In this document: one piece after another, positions 1 to 7,171 of the stretch | Layout: each line of letters opens with the position of its first letter | Position numbering within the stretch: the first letter of the stretch is position 1 | Source: Defluviitalea raffinosedens | Lineage (GTDB): Bacteria > Bacillota > Clostridia > Lachnospirales > Defluviitaleaceae | Reading direction: 5' to 3' | Assembly: GCF_016908775.1 (NCBI RefSeq) | Contig: NZ_JAFBEP010000009.1 | Coordinates: 45,937 to 109,936, forward strand | Length of the DNA: 64,000 nucleotides | Notes under the pieces: model-generated | Told to the model about the DNA's origin: nothing | Database searches by the model: none | What the model saw: the letters and a program-made list of their open reading frames with translations, nothing else | Made by a program: the position numbers and the translations under genes

Positions 1-1248
1 ATCTTTTGTCTGATCCACATAATCTTTATATACGGAATAAGCTACTGCTGTATGAGTGTCTATGAGATACCCTGTACCTTCAAAGAGCTCTTTAATTCGA
101 ATGGTAGTTTCTTCCTGAGTTGCAAAACCTCCGTAGAAGTCAGCCAATTTTTCCTTCATTGCATCATCTATCTCATAATGTCCCTTTGCTTTAAGGCTTT
201 CCATTAATTCTTTTGTTTTATTCGCATCTTCACCGGTAATCTGATAAATCAGTCTTTCTAAATTGCTGGAAATCAGAATGTCCATAGAAGGTGAAATCGT
301 AAGAATAAATTCTCTGTCTTTATCATATTTCCCTGTATTAAAGAAGTCATACAATACCTTGTTGTCATTGGAAGCACAAATCAGTTTGCCTATAGGCAAT
401 CCCATTTGCTTTGCGTAGTAAGCAGCCAGGATATTACCGAAGTTTCCTGTGGGCACTACCACATTGACCTGTTCTCCCAAAGTTATATCATTACTTTCTG
501 CCATTTGAAAATATGCATAGAAATAATAAACCACCTGGGGAATCAAACGGCCTATATTGATCGAATTAGCTGATGAAAGCATATAATTGCTTTCATCTAA
601 GTATTTATTAAATTCAGCATCGCCAAAAATTTCTTTTACGCCATTTTGGGCATCATCAAAATTTCCTTTAATGCCTATGACATATGTATTATCCCCAGTC
701 TGAGTCGTCATTTGGCGTTTTTGAACTTCACTGACACCATCCTGAGGGAAGAATACGATTATCTTTGTCCCCTCTACATCTGCAAATCCTTCCAGAGCTG
801 CTTTTCCTGTATCTCCTGAAGTAGCGGTTAAAATGACAATTTCCTTTTCAATATTCAGCTTCTTGGCTGCCGTTGTCAATAAATGAGGCAGGATAGACAG
901 CGCCATATCTTTAAACGCCAAAGTCGGTCCGTGGAATAATTCCAAAAAGAATACACCATCTTTTTTCACTAATGGAGCTATTTTAGAAGTATCGAACTTC
1001 TGATCGTATGCCTTGTCAATACATCCTCTTAATTCTTCTTCAGTAAAATCTGTCAGAAAATGCTTCATAATGCAATAAGCCAATTCCTGATAAGACATTC
1101 CTTTTAATTCTTCTAAGCTATATTCCAATTTAGGCAGAGCTTCCGGAACAAATAATCCTCCATCCTTTGCAATTCCCTGTACAATTGCATAAGCTGAAGA
1201 GATATCACTTTGTCCTCCTCTTGTACTTTTATATTTTAATAAATTCAT
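1..1248 (-). CDS. thrC: Threonine synthase, C-terminus beyond the left edge
   Basis: Cytoplasmic PLP enzyme that converts O-phosphohomoserine to threonine, the last step of threonine synthesis. The first 416 codons are visible and the reading frame is still open at base 1. The start MNLLKYKSTRGG is typical of the family. HGPTLAFKDMAL places the PLP-binding lysine at residue 113; ATSGDTGKAA (about 142) and VPTGNFGN (about 250) are the substrate and cofactor phosphate loops. AGGAGG lies 7 nt before the ATG and a TATAAT -10 box is at 1289-1294. It appears monocistronic from its own promoter, just downstream of the terminator of the cold-shock gene. Confidence 0.95.
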   Translation of the reverse strand, partial: MNLLKYKSTRGGQSDISSAYAIVQGIAKDGGLFVPEALPKLEYSLEELKGMSYQELAYCIMKHFLTDFTEEELRGCIDKAYDQKFDTSKIAPLVKKDGVFFLELFHGPTLAFKDMALSILPHLLTTAAKKLNIEKEIVILTATSGDTGKAALEGFADVEGTKIIVFFPQDGVSEVQKRQMTTQTGDNTYVIGIKGNFDDAQNGVKEIFGDAEFNKYLDESNYMLSSANSINIGRLIPQVVYYFYAYFQMAESNDITLGEQVNVVVPTGNFGNILAAYYAKQMGLPIGKLICASNDNKVLYDFFNTGKYDKDREFILTISPSMDILISSNLERLIYQITGEDANKTKELMESLKAKGHYEIDDAMKEKLADFYGGFATQEETTIRIKELFEGTGYLIDTHTAVAYSVYKDYVDQTKD

Positions 1249-1340
1249 CAGAAATCCTCCTAAAATGTTTTATAAAAAATTTGCTTAGATTATATCATAA
1301 AAATTGATAAATTATAACTTTTTTTTGAATTTTTTGCATC

Positions 1341-1363
1341 AAAAAACCACCCTTACGGGTGGT
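1341..1363 (-). terminator. Rho-independent terminator of the cold-shock gene
   Basis: A perfect 7-bp stem ACCACCC / GGGTGGT with a 4-nt loop. On the minus strand it is followed by a run of six T, and it lies about 50 bp after the cold-shock stop codon. Confidence 0.85.
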
Positions 1364-1411
1364 ATTTTATGTGTAGCGATATATATTTAAATATATAATA
1401 ATGCTTTATTA

Positions 1412-1612
1412 TTATAATTTAACTACATTCGCTGCCTGAGGTCCTCTAGCGCCTTCAACTACTTCGAATTCTACCGCTTGACCTTCTTCCAAAGTTTTAA
1501 AACCGTCTCCTTGGATAGCAGAGAAATGTACGAATACGTCATCTTCTCCTTCTACAGAAATAAAGCCAAAACCTTTCTCTGCATTAAACCATTTAACTGT
1601 ACCTTTTTTCAT
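1412..1612 (-). CDS. csp: Cold-shock protein, CspA family
   Basis: A 66-residue single-stranded nucleic-acid-binding protein that acts as an RNA chaperone. Both RNA-binding motifs are intact: RNP1 as KGFGFI (residues 13-18) and RNP2 as VFVHF (26-30). Length and the [18 protein letters not shown] start are typical of Firmicutes CspA/B/C proteins. GGAGG lies upstream of the ATG, and the 5' leader is about 45 nt if the promoter at 1662-1690 is used. Single gene with its own terminator. Confidence 0.96.
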   Translation of the reverse strand: MKKGTVKWFNAEKGFGFISVEGEDDVFVHFSAIQGDGFKTLEEGQAVEFEVVEGARGPQAANVVKL

Positions 1613-1661
1613 TTAAAATCCTCCAAAACAATTATTTATTATTTGGCATATCGCCTATTTT

Positions 1662-1690
1662 AAGGTATCACACATTTGAATGAATGTCAA
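1662..1690 (-). promoter_or_regulatory. Candidate promoter of the cold-shock gene
   Basis: On the minus strand, TTGACA (1685-1690), a 17-nt spacer, then TACCTT (1662-1667) as a weak -10 box. The -10 overlaps one arm of an 11-bp inverted repeat, AAGGTATCACA (1662-1672) and TGTGATACCTT (1727-1737), whose other arm lies upstream of the -35. Such flanking arms could bind a regulator; that is inference. Confidence 0.6.
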
Positions 1691-1903
1691 TGTAATTTCG
1701 AAAAATAATTTTAAATTTTTTATAATTGTGATACCTTTACTTATATTATATCCTAATGATAATTTATTATTCACTTCTATAAAAATTTTTATCAGACATG
1801 CTCATTTTAGTTTAATATTTAAATCTATGTAATAAGGGATCCAACTTATAAATTCTTATTTTTTGAGAAAACTAAGAGTAATTTTAATGATAAGGGTGAT
1901 TCT

Positions 1904-2653
1904 ATGAGTCTGTTGGAATCTGCATATGGTAATTTTCTTCGCATTTCCTTTGCTGTAATTAATCCCTTAAAAAAATCTGTGATTAAAACGCAATGTCAGG
2001 TTCATAAATTTATTAATGCTGCTGCACTGAATATATTAAAAAATGACGGCTATATTAAAGAATATAGCCTATTTAGCGAATATCTGGACTCAATCAACGA
2101 AGGAGCCGTTTGGGCAGATCAGGATTTCAAAAGTATCGGCCATTTTTATAATCCTTATACCAAAAAAGGACTCTACGGAAGAAGAAATGCATTTGATTTA
2201 TCCGTTAAATATTATAATGACGCCATTCATCTCTGGAAAATTAACGAAAAGAATAAAGCTATGTTCTATTTTGGTGCGGCCCTTCACATCCTGCAGGACT
2301 TGGTCATTCCCCAACATGCCAATGTGCGGCTTTTGGATCATCATAAGCAATATGAAACTTTTGTAAAAAGAACCTATAAATATATACAAGAATTCAAAGT
2401 GGAAAAAGGCGCTTATGTTCTGGATTCATTAGAAGAATATATAAAATTAAATGCCAGAACAGCAATAAAACTTTACAAAAAGTTCAGAATTATAGAAGAT
2501 GACGAACAAAGATTTTATCGTACAACAAGATGTATTCTTCCTCTGGCTGAACGCACCACTGCAGGCTGTATGGTAACTTTCTACAGAAATATTATTCCTG
2601 ATGAAAAAATTAATCGCTATATGCTTCATCAGAATACAAAAACTAAGAATTAA
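1904..2653 (+). CDS. Zinc-dependent phospholipase C-like protein
   Basis: A 249-residue protein resembling the catalytic domain of clostridial zinc phospholipase C (alpha-toxin type). The spaced metal-ligand candidates are all visible: H in CQVHKF (about 34), D in WADQD (about 71), H in GHFYNP (about 78), H and D in ALHILQD, H in PQHANV, and H and E in DHHKQYETF. The secreted toxins have a signal peptide and a mature N-terminal Trp that binds zinc. This protein has neither, nor the C-terminal lipid-binding C2 domain, so it may be cytoplasmic with an unknown substrate. A -10-like region and a GGTGATTCT ribosome site precede the ATG. Confidence 0.75.
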   Translation: MSLLESAYGNFLRISFAVINPLKKSVIKTQCQVHKFINAAALNILKNDGYIKEYSLFSEYLDSINEGAVWADQDFKSIGHFYNPYTKKGLYGRRNAFDLSVKYYNDAIHLWKINEKNKAMFYFGAALHILQDLVIPQHANVRLLDHHKQYETFVKRTYKYIQEFKVEKGAYVLDSLEEYIKLNARTAIKLYKKFRIIEDDEQRFYRTTRCILPLAERTTAGCMVTFYRNIIPDEKINRYMLHQNTKTKN

Positions 2654-2668
2654 ACCGCATACTTTATA

Positions 2669-3160
2669 TTACAGAAGTAATTGATAAAAAAGTATGCTCT
2701 GCCACTGATTGAATTTATATCCTACTTCTTTTAAACATCCTGCATACTCAAAATTAAATTTCTTATGAAGACGTATACTGTCCTCATTACCTTCTGTGAT
2801 CACAGCTATCATAACATGGTATTTTAAATCCGATGCCAGTTTAATAAGCTCTGACAATATTAGAGTCCCAATGCCTTTGCCTCTGAAATCTTTATGGATA
2901 TAAACAGAATGTTCTACGGTACTGTCATAAGCCCGCTTAGGCCGAAAGCTGGAAAGACACCCATACCCTACAACACTTCCTTCGTATTCTGCTACAATAA
3001 CGGGGTAATTGTGATCATGCTCTTTAAACCACTGTTTTCTGTCTTCTAAAGTTTTTTCTTCCAGATCAAATGTGGCAGTACTGTTAGAAATGGCATCATT
3101 ATAAATTTCTGCAATCGCCTTAATATCTTCTTTTACTGCTTTTCGTATGGAAATATTCAT
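2669..3160 (-). CDS. GNAT N-acetyltransferase, phosphinothricin acetyltransferase-like
   Basis: An acetyl-CoA-dependent acetyltransferase of 163 residues. Fold signatures are the N-terminal ISIRKAVKEDIKAIAEIYNDA, the YGCLSSFRPKRAY strand typical of Pat/Bar-like enzymes, and the acetyl-CoA loop HKDFRGKGIGTLIL, followed by VITEGNEDSIRLHKKF. The start MNISIRK is chosen because GGGAGG lies 8 nt before it; the frame opens 5 codons earlier. The small-molecule substrate cannot be read from sequence. Convergent with the phospholipase-like gene. Confidence 0.85.
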   Translation of the reverse strand: MNISIRKAVKEDIKAIAEIYNDAISNSTATFDLEEKTLEDRKQWFKEHDHNYPVIVAEYEGSVVGYGCLSSFRPKRAYDSTVEHSVYIHKDFRGKGIGTLILSELIKLASDLKYHVMIAVITEGNEDSIRLHKKFNFEYAGCLKEVGYKFNQWQSILFYQLLL

Positions 3161-3252
3161 TCCGATTCCTCCCATAACTTGTTATAAATTATTATTATAA
3201 ACGATCATCCATTCATCGTAAATATCATCAAGATACAGAAAGGAATTCTGAA

Positions 3253-3456
3253 ATGGATTTGTTTGATTCGTATAAAACTATAACCACCAGTAAAGAAACC
3301 TATGCCATTGTATATTTAAAGCCTTGTCTGTTAGAACTTCCAGACAAGGCTTTACTGGAACAACTGGTTATTCAATATGTAAGGGAAAAAACACCCCATA
3401 TTCACCGAGTAGAAGTCATTTTAAAACCTCTTCATATCCTTTCTGTCAAACTTTAA
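3253..3456 (+). CDS. Hypothetical 67-residue protein
   Basis: Not recognised. The ATG has AAAGGA 8 nt upstream, so translation is plausible, and the protein has no membrane segment. Codons 22-34 contain a perfect 14-bp inverted repeat (3317-3330 with 3341-3354, 10-nt loop), which would fold the mRNA into a strong hairpin. Its 3' end overlaps the stop of the convergent zinc-ribbon gene by 4 bp. Confidence 0.5.
   Translation: MDLFDSYKTITTSKETYAIVYLKPCLLELPDKALLEQLVIQYVREKTPHIHRVEVILKPLHILSVKL
3317..3354. repeat. Perfect 14-bp inverted repeat inside a small gene
   Basis: TAAAGCCTTGTCTG and its exact reverse complement are separated by TTAGAACTTC. No T run follows on either strand, so it is not an ordinary terminator. 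Confidence 0.9.
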
Positions 3457-3836
3457 GCTTCAACGTCAAATACTTCTGCATTCAGGCAAGCGTTGACCTT
3501 TTCCCGATTTTCCAGCTTAGGAATGGAACCTTCAAAAACCCATCGGTCCACACTTCGGGAAGATACTCCCACCATTTGTGCCAACTGGGGAATGGTCATC
3601 TTTCTTTCAAGCAATAATCGATACAACTTTTTGTTTTTTACTTCCCATGTTTTAAGACTGCGAATAATGACTTTTTCTTTTGGATGCAGCAATGCATACA
3701 TTTTACAATATTCTCTGCATGCATTGCACTGAACATGTTCCCCTTCCACAGGTTTTCCACATCGTGTACATAATTTTTTCATTTTTCTTCTTTTTCGCAG
3801 TTCTCTCATGGCTTTTGCATTATCATATTTACTCAC
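3453..3836 (-). CDS. Zinc-ribbon plus helix-turn-helix protein
   Basis: A 127-residue protein with a basic N-terminus (MRELRKRRKMKKL), a four-cysteine zinc ribbon (CTRCGKPVEGEHVQCNAC, about residues 23-40) and a C-terminal helix-turn-helix of Xre/MerR type (MTIPQLAQMVGVSSRSVDRWVFEG, about 82-105). The likely role is DNA binding as a regulator; no target can be read. A ribosome site (AGGTGAAAT) precedes the ATG. It overlaps the convergent small gene by 4 bp. Confidence 0.65.
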   Translation of the reverse strand: MSKYDNAKAMRELRKRRKMKKLCTRCGKPVEGEHVQCNACREYCKMYALLHPKEKVIIRSLKTWEVKNKKLYRLLLERKMTIPQLAQMVGVSSRSVDRWVFEGSIPKLENREKVNACLNAEVFDVEA

Positions 3837-3986
3837 TTTATTTCACCTCTCGAATCCTTTTTTTATCATTATTTCCATTTTGAGAGGTTTTTAACGTTTT
3901 ATAGTGATATTGATTTTTTATAATAAATAGTTTATACTGTGTGGAGCAAATATTTTACATTTATTAAGGAGGTCCCTTAAAAAGCC

Positions 3987-4649
3987 ATGAATAAAGTAAA
4001 AGTCTTTTTAAGCAATAACCGTCATTTTCTGATCCTGCTTTATTATTTAGTTATTTTACTTGGTTACCAATTATTAAATAAAATCACTGTACCCAAATAT
4101 TACATGTACCATCCTATTGACCGCTATATTCCTTTTGTCCCCATCATGGTGGTACCTTATGTATTTTGGTATATATTAATTACTGCTTCCCTTGTTTATT
4201 TAGGCTTTACCAATAAAAACGATTTTTACAGGCTTGCCCTTTTTATGTTTGGGGGAATGACCATTTGCTACATTATATTTATTATTTTCCCCAATGGACA
4301 AAATCTAAGACCTGTGATCACAAAGACCAATATCTTCACACAGCTGATTACTTTGATTTATAGTATAGACAATCCGACCAATTCTGCTCCCAGTATACAT
4401 GTTATAGATACTATGGGGGTATTTATCGCTCTCAGAAAAAATGAGAAATTGGGCAAGATTAAAAAATTTCAAATTGCCTCTGCTATTGTCACAATCTTAA
4501 TCATTATGTCTACAATGATGATTAAGCAACATTCTATTCTTGATGTAATGTATGGATTATTAATGAGTTTGGTACTGTATATTGTAATCTACCGTATACC
4601 TCTTCATAAATTTAGCTTTATTCGTAAAGAAGCACATCAACGGGTATAA
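3987..4649 (+). CDS. PAP2-superfamily membrane protein
   Basis: A 220-residue integral membrane protein with about six hydrophobic segments. The lipid-phosphatase signature is present in loose form: LRP (about residue 109), the SAPSIH motif (about 135) and KQHSILDV (about 176), matching the RP, PSxH and HxxxD elements of PAP2/inositolphosphotransferase-like enzymes. It probably dephosphorylates or transfers a phospholipid head group at the membrane. AAGGAGG lies well upstream of the ATG. Followed by a shared terminator. Confidence 0.7.
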   Translation: MNKVKVFLSNNRHFLILLYYLVILLGYQLLNKITVPKYYMYHPIDRYIPFVPIMVVPYVFWYILITASLVYLGFTNKNDFYRLALFMFGGMTICYIIFIIFPNGQNLRPVITKTNIFTQLITLIYSIDNPTNSAPSIHVIDTMGVFIALRKNEKLGKIKKFQIASAIVTILIIMSTMMIKQHSILDVMYGLLMSLVLYIVIYRIPLHKFSFIRKEAHQRV

Positions 4650-4685
4650 AAAAATCCATCTGCCTTATTAGCAGATGGATTTTTT
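4649..4685. terminator. Bidirectional terminator between the PAP2 gene and ppiB
   Basis: A perfect 15-bp stem, AAAAAATCCATCTGC / GCAGATGGATTTTTT, with a 7-nt loop. It supplies a T run on both strands and serves the two convergent genes. Confidence 0.92.
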
Positions 4686-5212
4686 TATAGTGTTTCAGGC
4701 TCCGGATATTCTTCTCCAAAAGTATCTATCGTGATGGTTTTAATTCTTTGCTCTACAATTGGTCGGTCAAAATAATCTGTTTTTACACTGACAATCTCAT
4801 CAATAGTATCAAAACCTTCTATTGTTTTTCCAAATGCAGCATACTGTCCGTCTAAATGGGGAGCGTCTTCATGCATAATAAAAAATTGAGAACCGGCTGA
4901 ATTGGGATTTTGAGCTCTGGCCATGGAAATAACGCCTCTTGTATGTTTTAACGTATTATTGAACCCATTAGTTTTAAATTCCCCTTTGATGCTGTATCCG
5001 GGCCCGCCCATTCCACTTCCTTGCGGGTCGCCACCTTGAATCATAAATCCTTTAATGACTCTATGAAAAATTAATCCGTCGTAAAATCCCTTTCGAGCTA
5101 AAGAAATAAAATTATTCACTGTATTCGGTGCCACATCAGGATAGAGTTCCAATTTGATTTGGCTACCGCTTTCCATTGTAATTAAAGCGATGGGATTATT
5201 TTTCACTATCAT
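4685..5212 (-). CDS. ppiB: Peptidyl-prolyl cis-trans isomerase, cyclophilin type
   Basis: A cytoplasmic prolyl isomerase of 175 residues that assists protein folding. The cyclophilin core is clear: PNTVNNFISLARKGFYDGLIFHRVIKGFMIQGGDPQGSG has the catalytic Arg (FHR) and the QGGDP motif, followed by GVISMARAQNPNSAGSQFFI and the AFGKTIEGFDTID segment. No signal peptide. Its stop codon lies in the bidirectional terminator. Confidence 0.95.
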   Translation of the reverse strand: MIVKNNPIALITMESGSQIKLELYPDVAPNTVNNFISLARKGFYDGLIFHRVIKGFMIQGGDPQGSGMGGPGYSIKGEFKTNGFNNTLKHTRGVISMARAQNPNSAGSQFFIMHEDAPHLDGQYAAFGKTIEGFDTIDEIVSVKTDYFDRPIVEQRIKTITIDTFGEEYPEPETL

Positions 5213-5273
5213 TTTCCTTTCTTATATGTAGTTGTAATTAGTATGTACATATCCAAAAAAAATAAAACCTATA

Positions 5274-5534
5274 TTATATTCTGCATAATTCTAAATTTCC
5301 CTTAATACATTCATTAAAAAACTCCTCTGCCTTTTCTGGCTCAACGGAGTAAATTCTATCATGATCGACTTTGACGGATACAGCTTTGGTACAATGACCT
5401 ACACAAAAGGTACCTTTAATCACAACTTGATCATTGAGATTATTCTTTTTAACCAATGATTTTAATGCTCTGACAAGTTCATAAGCTCCTTTTGAATGGC
5501 AATCGGTTCCTATACACACTTCAACTATAACCAT
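5274..5534 (-). CDS. Thioredoxin-like [2Fe-2S] ferredoxin, NuoE/HydC-like fragment family
   Basis: An 86-residue protein with four cysteines in the pattern of thioredoxin-like ferredoxins: CIGTDCHSKG near the N-terminus and FCVGHCTKAV in the second half. This fold forms the [2Fe-2S] subunit of NADH dehydrogenases and bifurcating hydrogenases, but here it stands alone with no partner subunit next to it. The start at MVIVEVC is preferred because GAGGAG lies 5 nt upstream; a GTG two codons earlier overlaps that site. Likely a small electron carrier. Confidence 0.7.
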   Translation of the reverse strand: MVIVEVCIGTDCHSKGAYELVRALKSLVKKNNLNDQVVIKGTFCVGHCTKAVSVKVDHDRIYSVEPEKAEEFFNECIKGNLELCRI

Positions 5535-5762
5535 AGTCACTCCTCTTTCTGCAGTATTCTACATACTAAGTATATGATATGGTTATTTCTTTGTCAAACA
5601 ATTAATGTATTTTGTTGTTTGATGTAATTTATTGTCATTTTGAACAAAGTATTAAAATTTATAAAAAAATTATTGAGTAACTGTTATTTTATGTTTATAA
5701 TTATGCAGATGAGATAAAATAAGAATAAAACTGTAGTATATGGTAAAGGGAAAGGAGAAAAA

Positions 5763-6581
5763 ATGGAAATTAGACCTATCAAAAAGTTAAAGCTCTATGG
5801 ATTCAACAATTTGACAAAAACCCTAAGCTTCAACATGTACGATATCTGTTATGCAAAAACAGAAGAAGACCGCAAAAATTATATCAAATATATTGACGAA
5901 CAATATAATGCGGAACGTCTAACCAAAATTCTTACGGATGTTGCACACATTATAGGGGCTAATATTTTAAATATTGCTCAGCAAGATTATGAACCCCAGG
6001 GAGCCAGCGTAACAATGCTGATTTCTGAAGGACAAGTTGTTCCTCCGGATGCATCAGCAAAACACGAATCTCCGGGACCTCTTCCAGAAGCGGTAGTGGC
6101 ACATCTGGACAAAAGTCATATTACAGTGCACACTTATCCCGAAAGCCATCCAGATGATGGAATCAGTACATTTCGTGCTGATATTGACGTATCAACTTGC
6201 GGTCAAATCTCTCCTCTTAAAGCATTGAATTATCTTATTCACAGTTTTGATTCTGACATTATGACAATTGATTATCGTGTAAGAGGCTTTACCAGAGATA
6301 TTCATGGTAAAAAGCTCTTCATTGACCATAAAATCAATTCAATACAAAACTATATCTCTCCGGATACAAGAAATCGATACCAAATGATCGATGTTAACGT
6401 GTACCAGGAAAACACTTTTCATACAAAAATGCTTCTGAGAGAATTTGATTTGAACAATTATCTTTTTGGTGTAGACAAGAAAGATTTGCTTCCCAGAGAA
6501 AAACAAAAGATCATTCAAAAGCTCAAAAAAGAAATGGCAGAAATCTTTTATGGAAGAAATATGCCTTCTATGAAAAAATAA
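5763..6581 (+). CDS. speD: S-adenosylmethionine decarboxylase proenzyme
   Basis: Produces decarboxylated SAM, the aminopropyl donor for spermidine. At 272 residues it matches the larger E. coli-type SpeD rather than the short 120-residue Bacillus type. The self-cleavage region is [18 protein letters not shown] (about residues 116-133), where the serine becomes the pyruvoyl cofactor, followed by [27 protein letters not shown] precedes the ATG. No other polyamine gene is adjacent. Confidence 0.92.
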   Translation: MEIRPIKKLKLYGFNNLTKTLSFNMYDICYAKTEEDRKNYIKYIDEQYNAERLTKILTDVAHIIGANILNIAQQDYEPQGASVTMLISEGQVVPPDASAKHESPGPLPEAVVAHLDKSHITVHTYPESHPDDGISTFRADIDVSTCGQISPLKALNYLIHSFDSDIMTIDYRVRGFTRDIHGKKLFIDHKINSIQNYISPDTRNRYQMIDVNVYQENTFHTKMLLREFDLNNYLFGVDKKDLLPREKQKIIQKLKKEMAEIFYGRNMPSMKK

Positions 6582-6591
6582 TAGAGACAGC

Positions 6592-6620
6592 AAAACAGCT
6601 CCCAAAATGGAGCTGTTTTT
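6592..6620 (+). terminator. Terminator of speD
   Basis: An 11-bp stem AAAACAGCTCC / GGAGCTGTTTT with a 6-nt loop, followed by T residues. It overlaps the stop codon of the convergent hpt gene. Confidence 0.85.
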
Positions 6621-7155
6621 ATTCATAAACCTCTTCTTTTAAAACTGCTATGTATGGTAGATTTCTGTATTTTTCAGCATAATCTATTCCATAGCCAACG
6701 ATAAATGCATCAGGAATTTCAAATCCAACGTAATCCACTTTTAAATCGACCTTTCTTCGAGCAGGCTTATCCAAAAGTGTACATATTTTCAAAGACTTCG
6801 GCTTTCTTCTAAACAAATTTTCCTTTAAATAATCTAAAGTCAAACCTGTATCTATGATGTCTTCAACGATTAGAATATTTTTTCCTTCAATACTGTATTC
6901 CAAGTCTTTGAGTACTTTGACTACTCCACTGCTTTCTGTGGATTGTCCATAGCTGGATACAACCATGAAATCAATAGAAAGAGGAATATCAATTTTTCGG
7001 ATCAAATCCCCCATAAAGATATTAGAACCCTTTAAAATACCTACTACCGTAAGGTCTTCTCCCCTATAATCCTCAGAGATCTGCTGTCCTAATTCTTTTA
7101 CTTTAACTGCAATTTCCTCTTCAGTAAATAAAATTTCTTTAACATCGTCTTTCAT
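6619..7155 (-). CDS. hpt: Hypoxanthine phosphoribosyltransferase
   Basis: Purine salvage enzyme that converts hypoxanthine or guanine plus PRPP to IMP or GMP. At 178 residues it has the expected length. The PRPP-binding loop is ILIVEDIIDTGLTL (about residues 92-105), and VGILKGSNIFMGDL and the C-terminal YVGFEIPDAFIVGYGIDYAE complete the family pattern. It starts 16 bp after the topoisomerase A-subunit gene, so it is probably the last gene of that operon. Confidence 0.95.
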   Translation of the reverse strand: MKDDVKEILFTEEEIAVKVKELGQQISEDYRGEDLTVVGILKGSNIFMGDLIRKIDIPLSIDFMVVSSYGQSTESSGVVKVLKDLEYSIEGKNILIVEDIIDTGLTLDYLKENLFRRKPKSLKICTLLDKPARRKVDLKVDYVGFEIPDAFIVGYGIDYAEKYRNLPYIAVLKEEVYE

Positions 7156-7171
7156 CCTTATCCATACCTTT

